Shown: positions 17,930 through 25,747 of the stretch, in pieces
How positions within the stretch are numbered: position 1 is the first letter of the stretch
How the letters are laid out: each line of letters opens with the position of its first letter
The notes under the pieces: model-generated
Database searches by the model: none
What the model was told of the DNA's origin: nothing
What the model saw: the letters and a program-made list of their open reading frames with translations, nothing else
Source of the DNA: UBA8752 sp042095055
Lineage (GTDB): Bacteria > Bacteroidota > Bacteroidia > Flavobacteriales_D > Sanyastnellaceae
DNA length: 64,000 nt
NCBI GenBank assembly: GCA_042095055.1
Contig: JBELBZ010000008.1
Coordinates: 15,271 to 79,270, forward strand
Reading direction: 5' to 3'
Position numbers and translations under genes: made by a program

Positions 17930-18913
17930 TCAGAGGGTCTCCTTGAGCAGGTAGACGTTTCTGCTCGGAGCATTGCGCGTGACCAGCTCACCGACAAAGC
18001 CCGCCAGAAACAACTGCAACCCCATCACCATACAAGCCAGCGCAATGTGAAAGGCGCTGATGTCTGCAATGTTTCGGGCCGCTACTTCTGAGTAGAGGGC
18101 CCACAGTTTGTATCCGCCGATTCCTGCGAAGAGGGCGAAACCGCCCGCAAACATGAGGGAGCCGAGCACGCCAAACAGGTGCATCGGTTTGTGTCCAAAC
18201 CGGCCCAAGAATGCGATGGTAAGAAGGTCTAAGAAGCCGTTGACAAAACGTTCCAAACCAAATTTGGTGGTGCCGTACTTCCGGGCTTGGTGTTGAACAA
18301 CCTGCTCACCAATGCGAGAAAACCCCGCTTGCTTGGCCAAGACGGGAATGTAGCGGTGCATTTCACCATTGACTTCAACAGCTTGAACCACCTCTCGCCT
18401 GTAGGCTTTGAGCCCACAATTGAAATCGTGCAGGTGAATCCCACTGACGCGTCGGGTGGCCCAATTGTACAGCTTTGTAGGTACGGTTTTGGTGATGGGA
18501 TCGTGGCGTTTCTTTTTCCAGCCGCTCACCAGGTCATATCCCTCCTGTAAGATCCTCCGTTCCAATTCTGGGACTTCTTCTGGACTGTCTTGCAAATCCG
18601 CATCCATGGTGATGACCACCTTGCCTTTGACCACTTTGAAACCGGTGTGAAGCGCAGCACTCTTTCCTTGGTTTCGGGCAAAACTGAGGCCCACAACCCG
18701 ATCACCGTATTGCTCCTTGAGGCTGTGCACAACCTGCCATGAGCCGTCGGTAGAGCCATCGTCCACAAACACAACCTCATAGGAACGCCCAGCCAAAACA
18801 CGGTCGATCCATGACATCAGCTCCGGCAAACTCTCTTCTTCGTTGAAGAGGGGCACCACTATGCTCAAATCGCATTCGGGACGTGCGGGAGATGTCAGTT
18901 GATCGGTGTCCAT
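17930..18913 (-). CDS. family 2 glycosyltransferase, DPM1/ArnC-like, with C-terminal membrane anchor
   Basis: A 327-residue GT2 enzyme. The catalytic domain has LSIVVPLFNEEESLPELMSW, VVFVDDGSTDGSWQVV and VITMDADLQDSPEEVPEL (DxD metal site), then NCGLKAYRREVV. Two transmembrane helices (LFGVLGSLMFAGGFALFAGIG and IALACMVMGLQLFLAGFVGEL) close the protein. Members transfer sugars to polyprenyl phosphate. The ending FVGELVTRNAPSRNVYLLKETL is characteristic of Bacteroidota proteins paired with DUF4199, as here (21-bp gap). The likely product is a lipid-linked sugar for envelope glycans, and the sugar is not known. Confidence 0.9.
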   Translation of the reverse strand: MDTDQLTSPARPECDLSIVVPLFNEEESLPELMSWIDRVLAGRSYEVVFVDDGSTDGSWQVVHSLKEQYGDRVVGLSFARNQGKSAALHTGFKVVKGKVVITMDADLQDSPEEVPELERRILQEGYDLVSGWKKKRHDPITKTVPTKLYNWATRRVSGIHLHDFNCGLKAYRREVVQAVEVNGEMHRYIPVLAKQAGFSRIGEQVVQHQARKYGTTKFGLERFVNGFLDLLTIAFLGRFGHKPMHLFGVLGSLMFAGGFALFAGIGGYKLWALYSEVAARNIADISAFHIALACMVMGLQLFLAGFVGELVTRNAPSRNVYLLKETL

Positions 18914-18934
18914 GGGACTTTCGCAAGATAAAGC

Positions 18935-19537
18935 TCAGCCGCGGAAGCTGCCATCTTCTGCCAGCCTGCGTTTGAGGATAAGAGAAACGATAGCGGCCAA
19001 CAATGCCAGCCAGACCAAACTGGTCAGGGCATCCGTCAATTGCCCACTCAACGAAAGTGAAGCGCGGGTCGAATCCTCTATCATTTCCACCATTCCCCCC
19101 CATTCTTCCGACATGCCCCCAATATTGAACGCTTCTAAAGCCTCCTCCGCCTTGCGCAAAACAAGCCCGACATAGGCTTCGACCAAATCAGGCCGCATGA
19201 CATGGAACAACAGCACCATGAATGCATTGTATCCCAACCGCGCCAAAAAACCAGCCAACAGAGACAAACCAAATGCGCGTCCAAAGCCGAGGGCCCCTTC
19301 CACTTGGCGGACTGAAAGCAACACCATCACCATCACAGAGACCACCACAGTCAGCACAAAAGGGGTGCTCCATTGGCCGAGCAACGCTTCAAAGCGGATC
19401 ATGTAGGCCAGCAAATACCCCATCAACACCAAACCCGCTCCCGCCGCAGAGTGCCCGTACAAAAGGGATGGTATGGCCTTGGGGCCCGGTCCTGTTTGCA
19501 CAGGGCCGGTGTCGCTGTTGTCAATGCTGCCGTTCAT
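18935..19537 (-). CDS. DUF4199 membrane protein
   Basis: A 200-residue protein with four hydrophobic segments: AAGAGLVLMGYLLAYMI, FVLTVVVSVMVMVLLSV, AFGLSLLAGFLARLGYNAFM and VWLALLAAIVSLILK. The pattern and its position directly before a GT2 gene match DUF4199, whose function is unknown. The start at 19537 (MNGSIDNSDTGPVQ) is chosen because the longer frame would run through the SRP RNA promoter and gene on the other strand. On its strand, ATTG-N17-TATTGAGG ends 3 nt before the ATG, a weak promoter candidate. Confidence 0.82.
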   Translation of the reverse strand: MNGSIDNSDTGPVQTGPGPKAIPSLLYGHSAAGAGLVLMGYLLAYMIRFEALLGQWSTPFVLTVVVSVMVMVLLSVRQVEGALGFGRAFGLSLLAGFLARLGYNAFMVLLFHVMRPDLVEAYVGLVLRKAEEALEAFNIGGMSEEWGGMVEMIEDSTRASLSLSGQLTDALTSLVWLALLAAIVSLILKRRLAEDGSFRG

Positions 19538-19585
19538 CGGCCTCAATATCGACACCGATCGCATACAATGGAACCGCCACTGTCC

Positions 19586-19593
19586 TACCTTTG
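19586..19593 (+). promoter_or_regulatory. -7 promoter box TACCTTTG of the SRP RNA gene
   Basis: An exact match to the Bacteroidota -7 element TAnnTTTG. It ends 5 nt before the first base that can pair in the terminal helix of the SRP RNA (19599). That makes it a useful ruler for the distance between box and transcription start in this genome. Confidence 0.8.
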
Positions 19594-19598
19594 TCCAC

Positions 19599-19700
19599 GG
19601 AGGGCAAGTCTCCCACGGCCAGCTCCCGCTTAACCCCCCAGGGCCGGAAGGCAGCAAGGGCAGGTGGTCGTAGCGGTGCGATGGGAATCGCTTGCCCTCT
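19599..19700 (+). ncRNA. ffs: signal recognition particle RNA (small bacterial, 4.5S type)
   Basis: The conserved domain IV core is present: CAGGGCCGGAAGGCAGCAAG (19640-19659) followed by GGCAGGTGG, with the GGAA tetraloop at 19646-19649 and the GCAGCA side of the symmetric Ffh-binding loop. The ends close perfectly: GAGGGCAAG (19600-19608) pairs with CTTGCCCTC (19691-19699). About 100 nt long, so it is a domain-IV hairpin without an Alu domain. A T-rich stretch (TCTCTTTTT, 19698-19706) after the helix could terminate it. The RNA binds Ffh and FtsY for co-translational targeting. It lies between divergent DUF4199 and the SDR gene, whose ATG is only 10 nt beyond the helix. Confidence 0.93.
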
Positions 19701-19710
19701 CTTTTTCCCC

Positions 19711-20538
19711 ATGCAAACCGATTTCCACCGACAAGCCAAAGTCGTTCTTGTCACCGGTGCCACCACTGGGATTGGCGCATCTATCGCACACGTCCTTGCA
19801 ACAGCAGGACACCGCGTTTGGGGCACAGGACGCCGCGCAAAGACTGCGCCTCCCCTGCCCGGAAAACCCGGGAGCATCGCCCTCGATGTAACCCAACCGG
19901 ACACCGTAGACGCCGCGATTTCCACCATCATCAAGGAGGATGGGCGCCTCGATGCCGTGGTCAACAATGCGGGGATCGGGATGATGGGCGCCATGGGCGA
20001 CACCACGGAGGAGGAGCTGCTGACCATTTACCGGACCAATGTCATTGGCCTGCATACCGTGAGCAAAACAGCCATACCGCATTTGATTGCCGCTCAAGGA
20101 CACTTGATTCACGTCGGCAGTGTTGCAGGGGTCGTGGGACTGCCCTTTCGCGGGGTTTACTGTTCTTCCAAAGCCGCCGTCGAATTGATCGCAGAGGCCC
20201 AAAGCATGGAGCTCGCCCGTCACGGAGTGCGGGTCACAGTGCTCAGGCCGGGGGACTTTAAAACCGCCATCAACGCCAACCGGCTCAGGGTGGCCCAACC
20301 CAATCACGACCTCAATCCAGGTTTCGAAGCCGTCTGTGACGCCGTAAATGCAGAGGTCGCACATGCCAAAGACCCTGCAGACATGGGAAAAGCAGTGCTC
20401 AAGCTGTTGGGCCAAAAAAAGCCCCCCTTGTATGTGACCGTTGCCCCTCCGCTACAAAAGCTCGCCATCCGGCTCAAACGCGTCCTTCCCGACCGGATTT
20501 TTGAAGCATTGATCGCACGGCGCTATCCCTTGCGCTGA
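19711..20538 (+). CDS. short-chain dehydrogenase/reductase
   Basis: A 275-residue classical SDR. The nucleotide-binding motif is VTGATTGIGASIA (TGxxxGIG), followed by VNNAGIGMMG (NNAG), a Ser in HVGSVAGVVG and the catalytic YCSSKAAVE (YxxxK). The C-terminal part has PGDFKT. The Arg cluster after beta-2 (GTGRRAKTA) suggests NADPH preference. The substrate is unknown. The frame continues upstream to 19222, but that stretch contains the SRP RNA and its promoter, so the start is the ATG at 19711. No promoter box separates it from the SRP RNA, so it may be made by read-through. Confidence 0.88.
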   Translation: MQTDFHRQAKVVLVTGATTGIGASIAHVLATAGHRVWGTGRRAKTAPPLPGKPGSIALDVTQPDTVDAAISTIIKEDGRLDAVVNNAGIGMMGAMGDTTEEELLTIYRTNVIGLHTVSKTAIPHLIAAQGHLIHVGSVAGVVGLPFRGVYCSSKAAVELIAEAQSMELARHGVRVTVLRPGDFKTAINANRLRVAQPNHDLNPGFEAVCDAVNAEVAHAKDPADMGKAVLKLLGQKKPPLYVTVAPPLQKLAIRLKRVLPDRIFEALIARRYPLR

Positions 20539-20544
20539 ATCGCG

Positions 20545-20552
20545 CATTTTTG
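20545..20552 (+). promoter_or_regulatory. -7 promoter box CATTTTTG for the biotin carboxylase gene
   Basis: Seven of eight match TAnnTTTG. It ends 7 nt before the ATG at 20560, so the transcript would have almost no leader. Confidence 0.45.
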
Positions 20553-20559
20553 CGGGGCC

Positions 20560-22086
20560 ATGTCCAGCTCAGTTTCCCCCCGTCCCATTCAAAAGGTTTT
20601 GATCGCCAACCGCGGTGAGATCGCACTGCGCATCATGCGGACCGTGCGCTCAATGGGACTTCAAAGCGTCGCCGTTTATTCCGATGTCGATGCTGACATG
20701 CCCTTTGCCCGCTACGCTGACGAAGCCGTTCACATTGGACCTGCAACAGCTGCCGAATCGTATTTGATCTCTGAACGCATCATCCAAGCCGCCCAAAAAA
20801 CAGGGGCAGATGCCATCCATCCCGGATACGGCTTCTTGAGCGAAAATGCGGCTTTTGCGCAGGCCACTGAAGATGCGGGCCTTGCATTTATCGGCCCCCG
20901 CCCCCACAGCATTCAGACCATGGGTGACAAGCTTTCCGCCAAAGCAGCGGTTTCTGCACAGAATGTCCCGTTGGTCCCCGGTTCAGAAGGCGAAATCACC
21001 GACTTGGACGAAGCGGAGCGGCTGGCAGCAGAAATCGGGTTTCCGGTCATGGTCAAGGCCAGTGCAGGCGGAGGTGGAAAAGGGATGCGCGTGGTTCACG
21101 ACCCTGCCCAACTTCGCAGCGAGACCCAGCGTGCCATGAGCGAGGCGACCAGCGCCTTTGGCAACGGTGCCGTCTTCTTGGAACGGTTTGTTACCGAACC
21201 CCGCCACATTGAAATTCAGGTCCTCTGTGACGCGCACGGCAACGGTGTGCACCTGTTCGAAAGAGAATGCAGCATTCAACGGCGCCACCAAAAGGTCGTC
21301 GAGGAAGCCCCCAGTGCCCTGCTTGACGGGCCCCTTCGTCAGCAGATGGGCCAATGCGCCTTGGATTGTGCCGCCGCATGCGGCTATGTCGGTGCCGGAA
21401 CCGTGGAATTTTTGGTGGACGCCAACCGGAATTTCTATTTCCTCGAGATGAACACCCGCCTCCAAGTGGAACATCCCGTCACAGAAATGATCACCGGGGT
21501 GGATTTGGTAGAAGAGCAAATCCGCATAGCGCGAGGAGAGCCCCTCAGACTCTCCCAAGAAATGCTGAGCATCCAAGGACACGCCATCGAATTGAGGGTT
21601 TACGCCGAAGACGTGCCCGCCGGCTTCCTGCCGTCCACGGGGAAACTCACCGCGCACATCGCGCCTGAAGGTCCCGGGATTCGGGTCGATGCCGGCGTAG
21701 AATCCGGAGACGACATTTCCATTTATTACGACCCCATGATCGCCAAACTGTGCGCCCATGGTATGGACCGCGCTCAAGCCATTGAAAGGCTGCGAAGGGC
21801 CATCGATGAGTACACCATACAAGGGGTAGAAACCACCCTGGATTTTGGACGCTTTGTCCTCGACCACCCCGCATTCACATCTGGAAAGTTCGATACGGGT
21901 TTTGTGTCCACCCACTTCGACACGGCCCGTTTTGCGGCATACAACGAAGCCCGAAAAGCACCGCTCGACTGGTCCGCCGTCTCCGCGGTATTGGATGCTG
22001 AAGAAGCCCAAGCACCAGACCCGCGAACAGGAACTGGCGCCAAACCGCATTCCAGTTCGGCCTGGCGGGGACGGTTCGCAGACTGA
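20560..22086 (+). CDS. accC: biotin carboxylase subunit of an acyl-CoA carboxylase
   Basis: A 508-residue biotin carboxylase, which uses ATP and bicarbonate to carboxylate biotin on a carrier protein. Visible: VLIANRGEIALRIMRTVRSM (N-terminal fold), HPGYGFLSENAAFA, the ATP-grasp loop MVKASAGGGGKGMRVV, FLERFVTEPRHIEIQVLCD, REC-SIQRRHQKV and FLEMNTRLQVEHPVTEM with its catalytic Glu and Arg. About 50 residues at the C-terminus (after FVSTHFD) are extra relative to E. coli AccC, as in propionyl- or methylcrotonyl-CoA carboxylase subunits. No carboxyltransferase or biotin carrier gene lies in the window, so acetyl-, propionyl- or other acyl-CoA cannot be decided. Confidence 0.92.
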   Translation: MSSSVSPRPIQKVLIANRGEIALRIMRTVRSMGLQSVAVYSDVDADMPFARYADEAVHIGPATAAESYLISERIIQAAQKTGADAIHPGYGFLSENAAFAQATEDAGLAFIGPRPHSIQTMGDKLSAKAAVSAQNVPLVPGSEGEITDLDEAERLAAEIGFPVMVKASAGGGGKGMRVVHDPAQLRSETQRAMSEATSAFGNGAVFLERFVTEPRHIEIQVLCDAHGNGVHLFERECSIQRRHQKVVEEAPSALLDGPLRQQMGQCALDCAAACGYVGAGTVEFLVDANRNFYFLEMNTRLQVEHPVTEMITGVDLVEEQIRIARGEPLRLSQEMLSIQGHAIELRVYAEDVPAGFLPSTGKLTAHIAPEGPGIRVDAGVESGDDISIYYDPMIAKLCAHGMDRAQAIERLRRAIDEYTIQGVETTLDFGRFVLDHPAFTSGKFDTGFVSTHFDTARFAAYNEARKAPLDWSAVSAVLDAEEAQAPDPRTGTGAKPHSSSAWRGRFAD

Positions 22087-22126
22087 GCCGGCAACTTTTT
22101 TGCGCGTTTTACGTTCAAAAGGCGCA

Positions 22127-22741
22127 ATGCCTGCGCTCAACATACGTGCCATTTTGTGCCTCGCCACCCTTCTGTGTGTGGCTGTGGTGCCAGCGCATGT
22201 CCTCGCCCAGACGGACAGTTTGCCTCCGATGGTGCACCTGAATGAAGCCGTCATTCAACCTGGCCCGAGCGTTCCAGATGGCCACCGCAGCCCTCCTGGA
22301 TCAAAGCGATACAGCCGCCTCGAAAAAAGGGTCATCAAAGTCTGGCCCTATGCCGCATATGCCGGTTTGGCCATGGACAGCCTTGAGGTAGAACTCCAAG
22401 GAATCCCCTCAGGCAAAGAGCGGAAAGCCGTGATTCAAGCCCGGGAAGACGCCCTCAAGGTCCGGTTCGAGGGGGAGTTGCGCCGTTTGACCGTGCGCGA
22501 AGGCGTGATCCTCATTCGCCTCATCGATCGGCAAGCGAACCGAACCACCTTTGGCGTGGTCCAAGAGTTGAAAGGCCGGTTGAGCGCTTTTATGTGGCAA
22601 GGGCTCGCCCGCCTGTTTGGCCACGACCTCAAAAGCGAATACGATCCCACAGGAAACGATGCGGCCATCGAGCACATCATTCACAAACACGGATTGGAAG
22701 GGCAATCCGAAGCTTCTTGGGCATCTGCTCAAAAGCCCTGA
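22127..22741 (+). CDS. DUF4294 secreted protein
   Basis: A 204-residue protein with a signal peptide (LNIRAILCLATLLCVAVVPAHVLAQ). The conserved body YSRLEKRVIKVWPYAAYAGL, KERKAVIQAREDALKVRFEG and GVILIRLIDRQANRTTFGVV is that of DUF4294, a family known only from Bacteroidota. The function is unknown; the conserved Arg/Asp-rich helix-turn features suggest a helical periplasmic protein. The start at 22127 is the only ATG that gives a signal peptide. TACGTTCA at 22110-22117 is a weak -7 candidate. In many Bacteroidota the gene lies near carboxylase genes, as here. Confidence 0.82.
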   Translation: MPALNIRAILCLATLLCVAVVPAHVLAQTDSLPPMVHLNEAVIQPGPSVPDGHRSPPGSKRYSRLEKRVIKVWPYAAYAGLAMDSLEVELQGIPSGKERKAVIQAREDALKVRFEGELRRLTVREGVILIRLIDRQANRTTFGVVQELKGRLSAFMWQGLARLFGHDLKSEYDPTGNDAAIEHIIHKHGLEGQSEASWASAQKP

Positions 22742-22785
22742 GCCCCAGCGGCACCCCCAACTTCCCAACAACGACAAACATCCTG

Positions 22786-22814
22786 TTTAGCACGGTGGCT
22801 CGAAGCTATCTTCG
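22786..22814 (+). promoter_or_regulatory. promoter of the exonuclease-ccm unit: TTTA-N17-TATCTTCG
   Basis: The -33-like TTTA (22786-22789) is 17 nt before TATCTTCG (22807-22814), which matches TAnnTTTG in seven positions. The box ends 6 nt before the exonuclease ATG at 22821. Confidence 0.6.
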
Positions 22815-22820
22815 CAGGGT

Positions 22821-23378
22821 ATGGAGAAGGCATTCATCTTGTACGACCTCGAAGCCACATGCTGGCGCACAAGCCGTCCGAAGCGGGTGGAAATCATAGA
22901 GGTAGGAGCCGTCAAAGTCAACGCGGATCTTGAGATCGTCTCCGAGTATTGCGCCTTTGTCAGGCCATTGGTCCATCCTGTCATCAGCAAGTTCTGCACG
23001 TCGCTGACCTCCATCCGACAGTCCGACATTGACCTGGCGCCTCAGTTCGATGAAGTCATGGAGGACTACGAAGATTGGATGGGCGTTGGCACAGCGGATG
23101 TCATTCCCATGAGCTGGGGAGACTTTGACAAGCGCCAGTTGATCACCGATGCCGCCCTTCACGACATTCAGTTGGACTGGCTCGAAGCGCACGTTTGTTT
23201 CCAAAAACACTTCGGCAAATGGAAGAAGTCCCAAAACCAAGTGGGCCTAAAAAAGGCTTTGGAAGAGGAGGGCATCAACTGGGCTGGAACCGAGCACAGG
23301 GCCATCGATGATGCCCGCAACATGGCCGAGTTGTTTTGCAAGGTCGCGGCCAAGATTCCGAGCCTGAAGCTGAGCTGA
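22821..23378 (+). CDS. DEDDh 3'-5' exonuclease (ERI-1/KapD-like)
   Basis: A 185-residue exonuclease domain protein. The acidic residues are in ILYDLEATCW (ExoI, D and E), MSWGDFDKRQL (ExoII) and HRAIDDARNMAEL (ExoIII, His plus Asp). The sequence FVRPLVHPVISKFCTSLTSI is the typical ERI-1-like segment, a group acting on RNA ends in eukaryotes; bacterial members such as KapD are less well known. It starts an operon with ccmB (stop and start overlap as TGATG), which is probably incidental to cytochrome assembly. Confidence 0.88.
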   Translation: MEKAFILYDLEATCWRTSRPKRVEIIEVGAVKVNADLEIVSEYCAFVRPLVHPVISKFCTSLTSIRQSDIDLAPQFDEVMEDYEDWMGVGTADVIPMSWGDFDKRQLITDAALHDIQLDWLEAHVCFQKHFGKWKKSQNQVGLKKALEEEGINWAGTEHRAIDDARNMAELFCKVAAKIPSLKLS

Positions 23379-24070
23379 TGGGCCAGGTTCTCCATACGTT
23401 GAGAACGGCAAGCACCGTCGCCCGGCTGGAATGGCAACTCGAATGGCGCCAAGGCCATCAATTGGCCGCTGTTGGATTGTTTGCTGTCGCCTCCGTTTAC
23501 GTGGCATTTCAAGCGTCTGACCAACACACCGGAGCAGCGGCGTGGACCGCCATGCTCTGGCTGGTCCACCTCTTTAGTGGATTCACAGCCATTGGCCGAT
23601 TGTTTGACCGTGAGCGGTCCAGTGTTCGGCGCTATTTGCAGTGGACGGCCTCTCCCCTTGGTCTGATTTTAGGCAAATTGTTTCATGCCACCTTGACCAC
23701 CACCGCACTGACGGCAGTGGTATTGGGGGCATTTCTGCTTTTTCTGGGTTGGCCACAGGGCATTGAATCGCCAGGCAAACCGGGACTCTTGGTGCTCGGT
23801 GCTTGGCTGGGCGGATTGTCCATGACAACCACCCTCGTGTTTGTGTCAGCTGTCGCTTCACAAGTGCGCAGCGGAAGTGGTGCACTGGCCGCGGTGTTGG
23901 GATTGCCCTTGCTCCTGCCCCAGCTCATTTTGGCCACCAGACTGACCCGTGGAGCGTTGGCTGATGAACCCTGGACCATGCTGGTGGAATACCCGCTCTT
24001 TTTGGGGGCATTGGGCGCTGGAACAGCCACCATCGCGTGTATTCTCTTCCCCTACATTTGGCGGGCATGA
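23378..24070 (+). CDS. ccmB: heme exporter membrane subunit CcmB
   Basis: A 230-residue membrane protein with six hydrophobic segments. It belongs to the CcmB family: FSGFTAIGRLFDRERSSVRR near the N-terminus and VLGLPLLLPQLILATR in the fourth helix are the family's conserved parts. CcmB works with the ATPase CcmA and with CcmC to release heme-loaded CcmE in the periplasm. The ATG at 23378 shares one base with the exonuclease stop, and the ccmC ATG overlaps its own stop (ATGA). ccmA is not next to it, which is unusual compared with proteobacterial operons. Confidence 0.92.
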   Translation: MGQVLHTLRTASTVARLEWQLEWRQGHQLAAVGLFAVASVYVAFQASDQHTGAAAWTAMLWLVHLFSGFTAIGRLFDRERSSVRRYLQWTASPLGLILGKLFHATLTTTALTAVVLGAFLLFLGWPQGIESPGKPGLLVLGAWLGGLSMTTTLVFVSAVASQVRSGSGALAAVLGLPLLLPQLILATRLTRGALADEPWTMLVEYPLFLGALGAGTATIACILFPYIWRA

Positions 24071-25110
24071 AAGGCGTTTGGAATTGGTTTTGGAAAGGCG
24101 GCAGCATCCTGCTCTTGGCGTATGTCATCGTTCGCGGGTTTTCGACCCCATTGCAACCGGGCCTCGTCTCCGCCACCCCTTCGCAGCTCTCCATCGCCGC
24201 TCAGTCGATCACCCTCACCGCAGTCGGTCAACCTTTTGCGGCGCCCGAAGACCTGCCGGGAGCTTTTGAGGTGGTGTTGCGCAGTGGGGAGCAGCTCATC
24301 CAAACCGAAGTGTTGGAGGTCTCACCGCACAGCGTGAGCATCTCGGTCAACATCCCTCCCACCATGCCTTCTCGGGCATTGGATGCCTACCTGTTCACCC
24401 CCGCCTCGGGCACGCTGTTTCTGGGCAACGCCTGTTTCGTTGAAGAAGCAGCAAAAGGAGATGTTCCCGCGGCATTCATTGCTGCTGCCCCCATTCCAGT
24501 GGAACCGGCATTGGGATTCAGCTTTCCCTACCAACCCAACATCATGGAAAGCATCCGCAATTTGTTGTGGCACGTTCCGATGTGGTTTGCGATGTTCTTT
24601 ATCATGGGGCTTGGCTTTGTCGCATCTCTTGCGCAACTGAGAACTGACAGCATTCAATGGGACATGCGCGCAGAAGCTGCTGTCAAAACGGGCCTTGTCT
24701 TTGGTGCCCTTGGGCTCGCCACAGGCTCCCTTTGGGCGCGCTGGACGTGGGGAGCTTGGTGGGTTTCGGACCCCCAACTCAATGGTGCGTTGGTCACTGT
24801 ACTCCTGTATTCGGGCTACCTCATCCTGCGCGCTGCCATGGGCGATGACGACCGTGTCGGCAGGCTTGCTGCCGTATACAACGTCTTTGCCTTTGTGATG
24901 CTGGTGATCCTGCTCATGGTCCTTCCCCGTTACACCGAGAGCCTGCACCCCGGAAAAGACGGAAATCCCGGTTTCAACAGCTACGATCTCGACAACAGCC
25001 TCAGGGCGGTCTTCTATCCAGCGGTGATCGGATGGGGCGCCCTGTGCTATTGGATGTACACCTTGCGCCTTCGGATGAACCGCTGTGCATACCATCTGTT
25101 GTCGCGTTAA
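24067..25110 (+). CDS. ccmC: heme delivery protein CcmC, with N-terminal extension
   Basis: A 347-residue protein. The CcmC core from about residue 165 has RNLLWHVPMWFAMFFIMG (conserved His in the first periplasmic-side helix), the tryptophan-rich WWD signature WARWTWGAWWVSDPQLNGAL (about 222-241), and a later His-containing loop PRYTESLHPGK. The first helix (SILLLAYVIVRGFSTP) is separated from the core by about 130 extra residues of beta-rich sequence (SAAQSITLTAVGQPF...), which E. coli CcmC does not have. CcmC attaches heme to CcmE. The extension may form an extra periplasmic domain; its role is unknown. Confidence 0.92.
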   Translation: MKGVWNWFWKGGSILLLAYVIVRGFSTPLQPGLVSATPSQLSIAAQSITLTAVGQPFAAPEDLPGAFEVVLRSGEQLIQTEVLEVSPHSVSISVNIPPTMPSRALDAYLFTPASGTLFLGNACFVEEAAKGDVPAAFIAAAPIPVEPALGFSFPYQPNIMESIRNLLWHVPMWFAMFFIMGLGFVASLAQLRTDSIQWDMRAEAAVKTGLVFGALGLATGSLWARWTWGAWWVSDPQLNGALVTVLLYSGYLILRAAMGDDDRVGRLAAVYNVFAFVMLVILLMVLPRYTESLHPGKDGNPGFNSYDLDNSLRAVFYPAVIGWGALCYWMYTLRLRMNRCAYHLLSR

Positions 25111-25120
25111 CCTCCCACAC

Positions 25121-25294
25121 ATGAATGCAATCCTCCTTTTGAACAGCCTTGAAGGTTTCTTCTTTGGAAGCGGCAAGGCCCAAGTGGTGACCGGCGTTGC
25201 CCTGATCATCCTCGCTGGAATCGCCCTTTCATTGTGGCGCATGGACCGCAGACTCGGGCAGCTTGAAAAAGAAGCCCAGTCAGACAGCCACTGA
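25121..25294 (+). CDS. CcmD-like small membrane protein
   Basis: A 57-residue protein with one transmembrane helix (VVTGVALIILAGIALSLWRMD) followed by a charged tail (RRLGQLEKEAQSDSH). Size, topology and place between ccmC and ccmE match CcmD, which holds the CcmC-CcmE complex together. Sequence identity to CcmD is not evident, as expected for such short proteins. The start ATG is 10 bp after the ccmC stop. Confidence 0.75.
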   Translation: MNAILLLNSLEGFFFGSGKAQVVTGVALIILAGIALSLWRMDRRLGQLEKEAQSDSH

Positions 25295-25319
25295 ATCCGT
25301 TGATCCAGAACTCCTCAGA

Positions 25320-25727
25320 ATGAGCCGCTTCAACATCGTCGTCATCCTCCTCGTCGCCATTTTGCTCGGCGCATTGTTTAGCGTCTTCACGCAAAACAGC
25401 GAGTCGGTTGTTTTTACACGCGCCTTTGCCGAGCCCGGCATCGAATTCAAAGTCTCTGGCACCTTGAACAGGGAACATCCTGTGCAATACAATCCCGAAG
25501 AAGCGGTCGCTGAAACCCGGTTTCACATGACCGACAAAGCGGGCAACACCCGAGAGGTGCTGCTCAAAGAATCCAAACCCACAGGACTGGAGCAGAGTGA
25601 GTCCATCGACCTCTACGGTAAAGTTGTGGATGGGCGCTTTATCGCAACGGACATGCTCATGAAATGCCCCAGCAAGTACAACGAAGACAGCCACAGTTTG
25701 GCTGAAGCTGCACCCGCAGCAAACTAA
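25320..25727 (+). CDS. ccmE: heme chaperone CcmE, CxxxY variant
   Basis: A 135-residue protein: a membrane anchor (NIVVILLVAILLGALFSVF) and a periplasmic OB-fold domain (FKVSGTLNREHPVQYNPEEA, ATDMLMKCPSKYNED). The heme-binding motif of most bacteria is HxxxY; here it is CPSKY, Cys116 and Tyr120, i.e. CxxxY, the form described from archaea and some sulfate reducers. A TTG at 25263 would add 19 residues and overlap ccmD; ATG at 25320 is preferred because the extra residues are polar and CcmE normally starts shortly before its anchor. ccmF follows 20 bp later. Confidence 0.88.
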   Translation: MSRFNIVVILLVAILLGALFSVFTQNSESVVFTRAFAEPGIEFKVSGTLNREHPVQYNPEEAVAETRFHMTDKAGNTREVLLKESKPTGLEQSESIDLYGKVVDGRFIATDMLMKCPSKYNEDSHSLAEAAPAAN

Positions 25728-25747
25728 CCAACGGAGACCCCGCCAAC

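Noticed and set aside
19222..19710. N-terminal extension of the SDR frame
   Set aside because: The stretch contains the SRP RNA with its promoter, and the extra residues show no SDR-like sequence.
20983..22254. 423-codon open frame on the minus strand
   Set aside because: Shadow of the biotin carboxylase gene on the other strand; low-complexity translation without motifs.
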